This document shows, piece after piece, positions 53,212 through 61,889 of a stretch of 64,000 bases of DNA. A model generated the notes under the pieces. The model worked only from the letters and a program-made list of their open reading frames with translations, did no database searches and was not told where the DNA came from. The stretch is from Maricurvus nonylphenolicus (GTDB lineage: Bacteria; Pseudomonadota; Gammaproteobacteria; Pseudomonadales; Cellvibrionaceae), in assembly GCF_042854845.1 (NCBI RefSeq), contig NZ_AP031498.1, positions 682,001-746,000 of the forward strand, written 5' to 3'. How positions within the stretch are numbered: the stretch's first letter is position 1; every line of letters begins with the position of its first letter. The translations under genes were made by a program, and so were the position numbers.

Positions 53212-55581
53212 ATGAGTTCTATAACAGATAATACCCCGATTTTGGTTGGTGTAGGCCAGGTGATTGAGCCTGTGCCTGAAGACCTGACCCAGGCGTCATC
53301 CCATGCGGATTTAGCTGGGCAGGCGGCCAAGGCTGCATTGCTGGATGCCGGTGATGCTTCCCTTGCACAAGCCATTGACACAGTTGTAGGTGTACGCACC
53401 TTTGCCGACTCAACCCCTACCTGGGCTTGCCCCTTTGGTGGCTCAAATAATTTCCCTCGCTCGGTAGCTAATCGTATTGAAGCCAATCCCAAGCATGCCG
53501 TGTACGAAATTGTCGGAGGCCAATCACCGCAAAAACTGGTGGGCGAGTTTTTTGAGAAGTTACATGCCGGTGAGTGTGAAATGGTTTTGCTGGCCGGTGG
53601 CGAAGTTATGGCCAATATTAAGGTGGCCGGTAAGCAAAAAGTAAAACTCGATTGGCGTGAAAAGGTTGATGGCCAGCTGGAAGATCGTGGTTTAACCGAT
53701 GGCGATCATCTGATTACCCGGGTTGAGTTCGAACACAAGTTAATGCAGCCCATTCAGTTTTACGGATTGATGGAAAATGCGCGCCGCGGTGATTATGCGC
53801 GTGATCTGCAAAGCTACAGCCGTGAGATGGGAGAGTGTTTTTCCAAGTTATCCCAGGTTGCAGCTGATAACCCCTATGCGACCTATCGCCAAAGTTACAG
53901 TGCTGAAGAACTGATTACGGTCAGTGATAAAAATAGCATGGTGGTATCACCTTATCCGAAACACCTGGTTGCCAAAGACGGTGTCAATCAGGCTGCGGCA
54001 CTCTTGCTCACAACCGTAGGCAAGGCCAAGGCGCTGAATATTGATGAATCCAAGTGGGTTTATCTTCACGGATATACTGATACCAAGGATCGCGTTTTGT
54101 TAGAACGTGATCATATCGGCCACTCTATGGCGATGGAGCAGGCCTTTAAAGGTGCTCTGGCCTCGGCGGCGAAAACCAGCGCCGATATTGCCCATTTTGA
54201 TATCTACAGTTGTTTCCCGATTGTGGTGTCAGAGGCGCAAACAATTTTAGGCATTGGTAAAGATGATCCGCGCTCGATGACCCAAACCGGTGGTTTGGCG
54301 TTTTTTGGTGGGCCGGGTAATAACTACACCATGCATGGTATTGCATCGCTTGTCGAAACCCTGCGTCAAGATCAGGGCAGTTTTGGTTTGGCCTACGGTA
54401 ACGGCGGCTGGATGTCCAAGCACTCGGTAGGTATTTATTCGACTCAGCCTCCGGCCGAGGCTTGGACTCCGAGCAGCAGTACTATCTGGCAGGCTAAGGT
54501 TGATCGTGATCCTAAGCCAGAAGTTGATTACACGCCCAATGGTGAAGCTGTTCTTGAGGCGTACACCATCAATTATTTCCAGGGTAATCCATTAAACAGT
54601 GTGATTATTGGTCGACTAAAACATAACGACAAACGCTTCTATGCAGTAAATGCGTTTTTAGACAGTGATACCCTGGCGCGTATGGTGGAAGGTGATGTGC
54701 TCGATGCCACGGTGTATGTTGAGGCCGATCCGAAAGGTAACCGCTTTGCCTTTAATGAAGAGCAGTTATACAAGTTTACCCCAGCAGTTGTGGATACGTT
54801 CCAGGACAGTTATGAATTCTGTCAGGTTGAGCGTGACGGTCATATTCTCAAAGTTACCATCAACCGCCCTGAAGCCCGTAATGCCTTAAGTCCACCTGCT
54901 AATCAGGAATTGGAAGGCGTATTCAATGCTTTCGAAAAAGATAAAACCCTGTGGGTAGCGATTATTACTGGCGCTGGTAGTGAATCCTTCTCGGCGGGTA
55001 ACGATATGAAGTACCTGGCTTCCGGTCAGGAAATGTGGATTCCCAAAACCGGTTTTGCCGGTTTGACCAGTCGCACGAATCGCACCAAGCCGGTAATTGC
55101 TGCCGTGAATGGTTTGGCACTGGGTGGCGGTCTCGAAATCGCTATGGCCTGCGATATGATTGTGGCTTCCGATCAGGCCAAGTTTGGTCTGCCGGAAGTG
55201 AAAGTAGGCTTGTTTGCCGGTGCCGGAGGTGTGCAGCGCTTAACACGTCAAATTGGTTTAAAGAAAGCCATGGAGATGATGATTACCGGTGAGCCGGTGG
55301 ATGCTGATAAAGCGTTGGACCTTGGTTTAATTAACTATGCGGTTCCAGCTGATAGTGTAATGGATAAAGCGGTAGAGCTGGCAGAAATGGTATGTCTGGT
55401 TTCTCCGGTTTCTGTACGTAGCAGTATGGAAGTGTTGAACGAAACCTCTCGTTGTGCCAGTGCCGATGATGCGGTCACTATGCCACATACCGCGTTTGAT
55501 AACCTGCTAAACAGTGAAGATTTCTTTGAGGGCTCACTGGCGTTTGCACAAAAACGTAAACCGCGTTGGTCTGGACGCTAA
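53212..55581 (+). CDS. Thiolase-like / enoyl-CoA hydratase fusion protein
   Basis: The 789-residue protein joins an SCP-x-type thiolase-like domain (about 1-440), an OB-like segment (about 440-525) and a crotonase (about 537-789). In the thiolase part the usual nucleophilic Cys region reads VGGQSPQKLV (102-111) with no Cys, whereas DIYSCFPIVVSEAQ and GGLAFFGGPGNNYTMHGIASL are kept; thiolysis by the classical mechanism is therefore doubtful. The crotonase part keeps both hydratase glutamates (GGGLEIAMACD, FGLPEVKVG). It may couple hydration with a retro-aldol or Claisen-type cleavage (inference). ATG 53212 has GGAG six bases upstream. Confidence 0.88.
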   Translation: MSSITDNTPILVGVGQVIEPVPEDLTQASSHADLAGQAAKAALLDAGDASLAQAIDTVVGVRTFADSTPTWACPFGGSNNFPRSVANRIEANPKHAVYEIVGGQSPQKLVGEFFEKLHAGECEMVLLAGGEVMANIKVAGKQKVKLDWREKVDGQLEDRGLTDGDHLITRVEFEHKLMQPIQFYGLMENARRGDYARDLQSYSREMGECFSKLSQVAADNPYATYRQSYSAEELITVSDKNSMVVSPYPKHLVAKDGVNQAAALLLTTVGKAKALNIDESKWVYLHGYTDTKDRVLLERDHIGHSMAMEQAFKGALASAAKTSADIAHFDIYSCFPIVVSEAQTILGIGKDDPRSMTQTGGLAFFGGPGNNYTMHGIASLVETLRQDQGSFGLAYGNGGWMSKHSVGIYSTQPPAEAWTPSSSTIWQAKVDRDPKPEVDYTPNGEAVLEAYTINYFQGNPLNSVIIGRLKHNDKRFYAVNAFLDSDTLARMVEGDVLDATVYVEADPKGNRFAFNEEQLYKFTPAVVDTFQDSYEFCQVERDGHILKVTINRPEARNALSPPANQELEGVFNAFEKDKTLWVAIITGAGSESFSAGNDMKYLASGQEMWIPKTGFAGLTSRTNRTKPVIAAVNGLALGGGLEIAMACDMIVASDQAKFGLPEVKVGLFAGAGGVQRLTRQIGLKKAMEMMITGEPVDADKALDLGLINYAVPADSVMDKAVELAEMVCLVSPVSVRSSMEVLNETSRCASADDAVTMPHTAFDNLLNSEDFFEGSLAFAQKRKPRWSGR

Positions 55582-55597
55582 GCGCGATTAATCTTCG

Positions 55598-56626
55598 CTA
55601 AGGGCTTTTCTGGTTTTGCTTTCGCCACTTCAGTGGCGAAAGCCCTTCCTGTTTGTTGAAGAATCTCGAAAAAGAACTCTGATCGTTATAGTCCAGCAGG
55701 TCGGCGATATTGATCAGCGACAGGTTGGAATACTGTAGATAATGCTTGGCTCGGGCCAGGCGCACATCATCCAAAAGCTGTTTGTAGCTTAATCCCATTT
55801 TATCCAATTTGCGTTGCAGGGTGCGCTTGTTGCAGGCGAGAAATTTGGCAACCCGATCGATAGATGGGTCACCAATATCCATCGCGCGGGCAATAATGGT
55901 TTTTAACTTCAGTGCAAAATCGTGGCTATTGTCGGTAACAATGGAATTGATTTCTTCCAGTAACGCTTTTTGCCGATCCGGATCGGCTTCTGCCAGTGGT
56001 TGTGTTAAATGGCTGCTGGCAATTTCCAGGGCATCAAAACCTGCATTGTAGAAAATAGGCATCTTAAAATAGCGGCGTAAAAGATGACTTCCTTCAGGTT
56101 CTTTAAATGAGCAGTGCAAGGCTTCGGGTTTGACGCTGTCTTGTGTGAGAATCCTAAGAATACTTAAACCCACGCCCATCGCATGAAAATAGACTTGAAA
56201 TAAAGATTCCTCTCCCGGGTAGTGGATGGTGTGTTTCCAAAATGCCTTGTTACCTTCGATGTGAAGGTCTGATGCAGACGTGCGAGTTTGCAGTTTCAGG
56301 TAGTGAATAAAATAACGTATGGCTTCGCCCAGGGAGGAGGATGTTTGAGCCACCAGACTGATAATACCGTACTGCAAACGCGGGTCTTTTCTTTGTGACA
56401 CTAGGTAACCAAAGTAAGGATTTTCCGTTTGTTCTGCGGCGGCATTCATTAGCCGTACAAAGTATTTGTAATCAATAACTTCCTGATTTATAAGCGTTTT
56501 AACCGGAGGGAGATCAAGTGCGTCGGTCAGGGCCTGGCTGTTGCCTCCCAACTCATCCAGAACGGTTTCAAAACCGTTCAGAGCAACTCCTCTTATAACA
56601 AAATCAGTCATCGCAGTGGGCGTCAA
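55598..56626 (-). CDS. AraC-family transcriptional regulator
   Basis: The 342-residue protein has an arabinose-binding-like N-terminal domain (about 20-210) and a C-terminal AraC HTH (about 240-335, with VAKFLACNKRTLQRKLDKMG and IADLLDYNDQSSFSRFFNKQ). It is convergent with the thiolase fusion and divergent from the DUF1254 gene, so it probably controls one or both. The inducer is unknown. Its last codons contain a strong hairpin. Confidence 0.92.
   Translation of the reverse strand: MTPTAMTDFVIRGVALNGFETVLDELGGNSQALTDALDLPPVKTLINQEVIDYKYFVRLMNAAAEQTENPYFGYLVSQRKDPRLQYGIISLVAQTSSSLGEAIRYFIHYLKLQTRTSASDLHIEGNKAFWKHTIHYPGEESLFQVYFHAMGVGLSILRILTQDSVKPEALHCSFKEPEGSHLLRRYFKMPIFYNAGFDALEIASSHLTQPLAEADPDRQKALLEEINSIVTDNSHDFALKLKTIIARAMDIGDPSIDRVAKFLACNKRTLQRKLDKMGLSYKQLLDDVRLARAKHYLQYSNLSLINIADLLDYNDQSSFSRFFNKQEGLSPLKWRKQNQKSP
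55619..55642. terminator. Perfect hairpin inside the 3' end of the AraC gene
   Basis: CTTTCGCCAC-TTCA-GTGGCGAAAG is a 10-bp perfect stem within a wider AAGGGC...GCCCTT dyad. On the plus strand it lies 38 bases after the thiolase fusion stop and could end that transcript. It codes for protein on the minus strand. No long T-run follows. Confidence 0.5.
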
Positions 56627-56759
56627 TATGGCATTTAATTTGGTGGTGGGTTGTTTAGCATGTCCCAGAAACCGCTGAATTGCAATGTCGTTTATTGCTA
56701 ATTATTTGAGTCTCCTGATCTCTATTGTAGATGCTATGAGTTTAGAGTGGAGTTGAGTG

Positions 56760-58277
56760 ATGAAAACCAAAAACCGTTTTTCCCAAACACTGTTTGCCGC
56801 CGTGCTAGGGGCTAGTATGGTTGCTGCATCTGCGTCGGCAGGTACTTCTGTTGCCAGGGTGAATTCAGAAATGCCCGTGGTAGATCTGAGCCCTGCTAAA
56901 GACTTGCGCGCCAGTAAAAGTGCTGAGCGTGATGAAAGGGCCAAGGAAGAATTGGGTTACAGCCTGGGCATGCAAGCTTACTTGTATGGGCTGCCATCGC
57001 TACGCTTTGAAGAGTTTCGTTACGGTCTAAACCGTATGGCTAAGGCCTATGCAAAACAAGGTGTCGATAGCTTTAGCGCCTCAGGAGAGGATGGTGCGCA
57101 ATACAATGAGATTGTGCATGTTCATGAGCTTTCTACGCCGGATCTTAAGCTGGGTGTAACCCCAAACAATGACACTATGTACAGCTCCGCGTTTTATCAA
57201 TTGCGTGATGAGCCCTTAGTGATTACGGTTCCTGATATTAAAGACCGTTACTATTCTGTTCAGATTGTGGATGGTTATTTAAGTAACGTAGCTTATCTCG
57301 GGACGCGAGCTACCAATGCCAAGGCTGGAAGGTATGTGCTGGTTGGGCCTGGATGGAAGGGTGAACTTCCTAAAGATATGACGGCGATACATGTACCCAC
57401 TAACGAAGGTTTTTTTGCCATTCGTATTTTGGTGGAAGGGCCTGAAGATACCGATAATGTGATTGCATTACAGAATCAGTTTATGACCCGTCCTTTGTCT
57501 GCGGAGCTAGGCAAAAAAGTTTTTATTCACAGTCAGGATTTTCCGAAACCCAATACCAAAGGTGAGCTACAGGAGTTTCGACGCATTGTTGAGTTTGCAC
57601 AGAATAACCCGCCACAGACACCTGAAGCCAAAGCCATCTGGCACAGTTTTGCGCACCTGGGTATGAGTCTGGATAAGGCATTTGATCCAGGCACGATAGA
57701 CCCGGCGATTAAGCGCGGTATGCAGCGCTCGATTAAAGCCGCTAAAGATGTTGTGGCGTGGAAAGTTAAATACCGTGGCCATAAATCCAACAATATGTGG
57801 AATGTGGATTTAGTCGGTGGTCGCTATCACCAGGATTACCTGGCCCGTGCTGAAGGTTCCATTCAAGGGTTGGTCGTACACAGTGCTGCAGAAGGTGTTT
57901 ACTTTCATACCTACCACGATGGTAAAGGCGAAAGTTTGAATGGTGACAACAAGTATACGCTGCACTTTAGTGCTGATCATCTGCCACCGGTTGATGCTTT
58001 CTGGTCGCTGACCGGTTACACCGATGATTACAACCTGGTAGAAAACCCGATGCAGCGTTACAGCATTGGTGATCGTACCCCTAGCCTGAAATACAACAAA
58101 GACGGCTCGCTGACGTTATATATTCAAGCGGAACCACCGGCTGAAGGCACCGATAACTGGTTACCTACTCCCAAAGGTGAAATGTTCCGTTTGAATTTGA
58201 GAATGTATATGCCAAAAGTTGGCGCACTAAATACCGAGTCTATCGAACAGTATGTGCCTCCGGTAGTAAAACGCTAA
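56760..58277 (+). CDS. DUF1254/DUF1214 secreted protein
   Basis: The 505-residue protein has a signal peptide (to about residue 27, AASASA), an N-terminal DUF1254 domain (about 65-200: MQAYLYGLPSLRFEEFR, GVTPNNDTMYSSAFYQL, YYSVQIVDGYLSNVAYLG) and a C-terminal DUF1214 domain (about 370-490, FWSLTGYTDDYNLVENPMQR). The family has no settled biochemical role but often sits beside catabolic genes. ATG 56760 is used, with GGAG eight bases upstream. It ends at a strong terminator. Confidence 0.9.
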   Translation: MKTKNRFSQTLFAAVLGASMVAASASAGTSVARVNSEMPVVDLSPAKDLRASKSAERDERAKEELGYSLGMQAYLYGLPSLRFEEFRYGLNRMAKAYAKQGVDSFSASGEDGAQYNEIVHVHELSTPDLKLGVTPNNDTMYSSAFYQLRDEPLVITVPDIKDRYYSVQIVDGYLSNVAYLGTRATNAKAGRYVLVGPGWKGELPKDMTAIHVPTNEGFFAIRILVEGPEDTDNVIALQNQFMTRPLSAELGKKVFIHSQDFPKPNTKGELQEFRRIVEFAQNNPPQTPEAKAIWHSFAHLGMSLDKAFDPGTIDPAIKRGMQRSIKAAKDVVAWKVKYRGHKSNNMWNVDLVGGRYHQDYLARAEGSIQGLVVHSAAEGVYFHTYHDGKGESLNGDNKYTLHFSADHLPPVDAFWSLTGYTDDYNLVENPMQRYSIGDRTPSLKYNKDGSLTLYIQAEPPAEGTDNWLPTPKGEMFRLNLRMYMPKVGALNTESIEQYVPPVVKR

Positions 58278-58312
58278 TCCTTTCTTTCTTGCGCAATGCT
58301 CTCTTGCGACTT

Positions 58313-58336
58313 GCCCGGCCATTGGCCGGGCTTTTT
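58313..58336 (+). terminator. Rho-independent terminator
   Basis: GCCCGGCC-ATT-GGCCGGGC followed by five T residues, 36 bases after the DUF1254 stop. Confidence 0.92.
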
Positions 58337-58484
58337 AGTTTTTGGGTTCAGTAAAGCGGTATTTCTGATTCATAAAAAGGTGTCGTCAATTGACAACAAT
58401 TGCAATTGGCTAACCGCTAACCTGTTCTCCGCTGTTTAAAATATCACCATAAAAATATAAGAGAGTAAGAAGTGGAGAGACCCT

Positions 58485-60872
58485 ATGAGTTCTAATTTCT
58501 ATCCGATAATTAATCGCTTAAAGCAAGCACCATTGGCGTTGGCTGTTATGGCTGCTGCAGGATCTGCACAGCTGTCTGTGGCAGAAGAGTTTACCCTGGA
58601 AGAGGTTATTGTTACCGCACAAAAGCGTGCAGAAAGTCTTCAGGATGTGCCTATTTCTGTGAGTGCTGTGGGTGGTGAAAAACTGTCTGAAGCCGGTATC
58701 GAAAACCTGCAGGATTTATCGGCCTATGTGCCTAACCTGAAAATTGTAGAAGGTGGTCTGGTACCGCAGATGTTTATTCGCGGTATTGGTTCCAGCGCCA
58801 ACCAGGGCTTTGAGCAATCGGTAGGTACCTATTCCGACGGTATTTATATGGGCCGCAGCTTGCAGTCTCGCGCGTCGTTTATGGATTTAGAGCGTATTGA
58901 AGTATTGCGCGGCCCGCAGAGTATTTTATTTGGCCAGAGTTCTATTGCCGGTGCGATCAGTTTGGTGAGTGCAAAACCGACCGATGAATTTGAAGGTATG
59001 ATCAGTGCAAGCTACGCCGATAAAAACAATGAACGCGAAGTGAATGGTTATGTATCCGGCCCGTTAACCGATACGCTAAAAGCGCGCTTGGCGTTACGCG
59101 ATCGCCAGGAAGACGGTTACATCAGAAACGTTGTGCGCGGTGAGGATACCCCAGCCATTGATGAACAAGCCGCACGCCTGACCTTGGTGTGGGAGCCAAA
59201 TGATGATTTGCTGGCTGAATTGAAACTGGAATCCGCGCGCCTGGATCGCAATGGTCGCCCTACACAAGTCGTAGACCTGGGTACCTATCCATCTAAGGTG
59301 GCAGGTTTGCAGGATGATGCCAAGTTGGATTACAAAACCTATTCCAACGAAGATAACGAAATGGAATTCGATAGTGATACCGTGGTATTAAAGCTCGACT
59401 ATGCGTTGGGTGATTTTACCCTCACCTCGATCACCGGTTTTTCTGAGTATGATTACCGGGAAGACAACTATGACGCCGATAACTCTGAGTTGGCTGTGGT
59501 GTCTTTGGACATGACTGAAGAGTTTGAGCAGTTCAGCCAGGAGTTCCGTCTAACATCCCCAGGTGGTGAAACCATCGATTATATTGTGGGTGCTTTCTTC
59601 CAAACCTCCGAGCAGCGTTACAGTGAAGATGCCAGCTTGCAAATTTCTGCGCTGAACCCTGCCAATGTGTATTTTGATTCTTTGTTGCGACGTCCATTCG
59701 AACAGGACTCTGATACCCTTGCGCTGTTTGGTCAAGCCACCTGGAATATCTCTGATACCTTGCGTGTTACCTTGGGGCTGCGTTATACCGAAGACGAAAA
59801 AGAAGGTAGCCGCTCACAGGAAGCTTACTCATTAAATATTGCACCGGGTACCTCGCAGGACAACGTGACTATTCCTTCCGGGCCTTTGATGGGTTTACCC
59901 GTATCAACGTTATTGGCTGCTAACGGTGATGCTTACGGCCCAATTGCCAGCCTGGGTTACAGCATGCAGGATCACGCACTTAACGGTAAGTCTGACAAAT
60001 CTAACTGGACGCCATCGCTAAATATTCAGTACGACTTTAACGATGACATCATGTTGTACGCGACCTACTCAGAAGGTTACAAGGCCGGTGGTTTTGATGC
60101 CCGTGGTGGTAACGGCTTTGGGGCTGGCGCTACTGACTTCCTGGGACGTAGTTATGGCTCTCTGTCTTTAGGTGGTGATAACTTCGAGTTTGATCAGGAA
60201 GAAGCTGAGACGCTGGAAATCGGTGCCAAGATGTCTGTTCTTGATGGTGCTGGTGAATTGAATGTGGCGATGTTCCATACCAATTACACCGACATGCAAG
60301 TCAGTGTTTATGACGGTACTTTTGGTTTCAATGTGTTGAATGCCGGTGAAGCAACGGTACGTGGTGTGGAAATGGATGGCCGCTGGCGCGCGACTGAAAA
60401 CCTTCTGCTTACCGCTGGTCTGGCGTATCTGGATTTCGAGTGGATCGATTATCAGGAAGGCCCATGTCCGGGTGAAGGCGATTTTGAAACCAGCCCAAGT
60501 GGTAACTGTATTTTTGACGGCAGTGAAAATAATCACACGCCGGAGTGGACGGTTAACCTAAGTGCAAACCACAGCTTTATGCTGACCGATGCGCTGGAGT
60601 TACGTTCTACACTCGATGCCAACTTTAAAGACAATCACTACGTGGCAAACAACTTGGATAAACGTTCTGAACAAGCGGCGGTTACCATCTTTAACGCTCG
60701 CGTTGCCTTGGCGTCTACTGATGATACCTGGCAGGTGGCACTAACCGGTAAAAACCTGACTGATCAAATTACCAAGAACTACATGACAAACTTGTCGTTG
60801 AGTGGCGGTGGTATGACGGCTCAGGTTGGGCGTCCTCGCACTATTGGTATTGAGGCGAGTTACCGCTTCTAA
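58485..60872 (+). CDS. TonB-dependent outer-membrane receptor
   Basis: The 795-residue protein has a signal peptide (to about residue 33), FTLEEVIVTAQKRAESLQDV, plug motif LRGPQSILFGQSSIAGAISL and a terminal strand GIEASYRF. It is a paralogue of the receptor at 49406: both share VGTYSDGIY/VGMYIDGVY, YTDMQVSVYD/FEDLQVSTFT and the final LTDK/LTDQ segment. A short hairpin (GGTTATTT-GCTCTT-AAATAACC, 60885-60906) follows the stop. Confidence 0.93.
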   Translation: MSSNFYPIINRLKQAPLALAVMAAAGSAQLSVAEEFTLEEVIVTAQKRAESLQDVPISVSAVGGEKLSEAGIENLQDLSAYVPNLKIVEGGLVPQMFIRGIGSSANQGFEQSVGTYSDGIYMGRSLQSRASFMDLERIEVLRGPQSILFGQSSIAGAISLVSAKPTDEFEGMISASYADKNNEREVNGYVSGPLTDTLKARLALRDRQEDGYIRNVVRGEDTPAIDEQAARLTLVWEPNDDLLAELKLESARLDRNGRPTQVVDLGTYPSKVAGLQDDAKLDYKTYSNEDNEMEFDSDTVVLKLDYALGDFTLTSITGFSEYDYREDNYDADNSELAVVSLDMTEEFEQFSQEFRLTSPGGETIDYIVGAFFQTSEQRYSEDASLQISALNPANVYFDSLLRRPFEQDSDTLALFGQATWNISDTLRVTLGLRYTEDEKEGSRSQEAYSLNIAPGTSQDNVTIPSGPLMGLPVSTLLAANGDAYGPIASLGYSMQDHALNGKSDKSNWTPSLNIQYDFNDDIMLYATYSEGYKAGGFDARGGNGFGAGATDFLGRSYGSLSLGGDNFEFDQEEAETLEIGAKMSVLDGAGELNVAMFHTNYTDMQVSVYDGTFGFNVLNAGEATVRGVEMDGRWRATENLLLTAGLAYLDFEWIDYQEGPCPGEGDFETSPSGNCIFDGSENNHTPEWTVNLSANHSFMLTDALELRSTLDANFKDNHYVANNLDKRSEQAAVTIFNARVALASTDDTWQVALTGKNLTDQITKNYMTNLSLSGGGMTAQVGRPRTIGIEASYRF

Positions 60873-60980
60873 ATACTTCTCTCTGGTTATTTGCTCTTAA
60901 ATAACCGTTCGGCGCTGCTCTTCTCTCGGGGTGGCGCTTTTTTGTTTTTTTGCGCTCTGGGATTGTGGATACATAAATCC

Positions 60981-61147
60981 GGATCCGCTCGGGTGAAGCT
61001 TCTCTTCGCGCCCATAAGCGGCAGGAAAAAGTCAGCGCTACGTAAACTCACACAAAACGTTCAGACAACCTCCGCGACTACCCTGACTTTTTCCTGCCGC
61101 TTAAACGATGGGCTGATTGCTACGAGAAGCTTCACCCGACCGGATCC
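60981..61147 (-). repeat. Structured repeat module A, copy 3 (sense strand minus)
   Basis: Outer arms 60981-61004 / 61124-61147 (24 bp, one mismatch) and inner arms 61016-61035 / 61083-61102 (20 bp perfect). Relative to copies 1 and 2 the inner stem has GGCAGG/CCTGCC instead of GGCCGG/CCGGCC, a compensated change; the outer stem changes GCTGCTC/GAGCAGC to GCTTCTC/GAGAAGC in the same way. Confidence 0.9.
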
Positions 61148-61190
61148 TCACTCTGTGCTAATCCCAATTTAATTTATTTGGCAAAAGGTA

Positions 61191-61362
61191 GGTTTACCCA
61201 TGGGGGAGGAAGGTTATGACCAGTCAGGCTGCGTTTAAGACTTGCCCTAGGGCGGGAGCGTTGACGAGGACTGTCTGAGCGTTTTTAAGCGAGTTCCGCA
61301 GTGCGAGCGCCCTAGGGCAAGTCTTGCAGCCGGGAATAACTTTCCTCCCCCATGGGTAAACC
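61191..61362 (+). repeat. Structured repeat module B, copy 3 (sense strand plus)
   Basis: Outer arms 61191-61217 / 61336-61362 (27 bp, one G-U wobble) and inner arms 61237-61254 / 61308-61325 (18 bp perfect). The core words CGAGGACTGTCTGAGCG and GCGAGTTCCGCAGTGCG are conserved while the arms differ from the other copies. Confidence 0.92.
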
Positions 61363-61582
61363 GGGGATAAAGCACCTATCAAAACCAAAACCTTCATAGC
61401 CTCAGACTCTTTATATACCCAAGTCGTTGGTTTCTAAGGCTTTATAAACAAAAACCGTCTTAAAGATTCGGTTTTTTGGTCGAGTGCTGTGTGTTTTTTG
61501 CCCAGAGACCGGGTAAACTTACAGTAAGTGTGTCTGTGGATGCAGACGCCTATCGGTTATTTGTTTATGACGAGGTTGGCTT

Positions 61583-61843
61583 ATGGAAATTGGCTCGGGA
61601 AGTTCGGTACTTGGTATTGGTTTACGTGGTTTGCAGCAGAGCTCGCAGTCCATTAATCAGTCCGCCAACGAAATTGCCCAGGCTGGAACGCTTCAGGCCT
61701 CTCGTGAAGGTACCGGTAGTACACAGGATCTGGTAGAACCGCTGATCAATATGAAGATCGAGCAAAACATCTTTGATGCCTCGGCCAATGTGGTCAAAGT
61801 AGGTGATGAGATGATCGGTTCTATTTTGGATATTAAGGCTTAA
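61583..61843 (+). CDS. Miniature flagellar rod/hook-like protein
   Basis: The 86-residue protein pairs an N-terminal segment resembling the rod/hook family start (GIGLRGLQQSSQSINQSANE, compare SGLxAxxxxxxxxANNIAN) with a C-terminal segment like the FlgE/FlgG end (NVVKVGDEMIGSILDIKA). The large central domain of rod and hook proteins is absent, so it could only form the coiled-coil part. GAGG lies seven bases before the ATG. It is 46 bases upstream of the SprA-family gene; no other flagellar gene is in the window. Confidence 0.75.
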   Translation: MEIGSGSSVLGIGLRGLQQSSQSINQSANEIAQAGTLQASREGTGSTQDLVEPLINMKIEQNIFDASANVVKVGDEMIGSILDIKA

Positions 61844-61889
61844 TAGCCAACCCACATTCTCAGGAGATTGCAGTAGAGCAGGTAACGGC

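Noticed and set aside
52923..53615. 230-codon open frame on the minus strand across the MaoC and fusion genes
   Set aside because: It covers two well-supported genes and their gap, has no recognisable domain, and reflects the codon pattern of the other strand.
46202..61362. Structured repeats as integron attC sites
   Set aside because: No integrase, no R box/L box core pairs, and the units do not follow single cassettes; the nested two-hairpin layout differs from attC.
61476..61736. 86-codon plus-strand open frame overlapping the small rod-like gene
   Set aside because: It is out of frame with the better-supported gene at 61583, starts in the promoter region and has no family signal.
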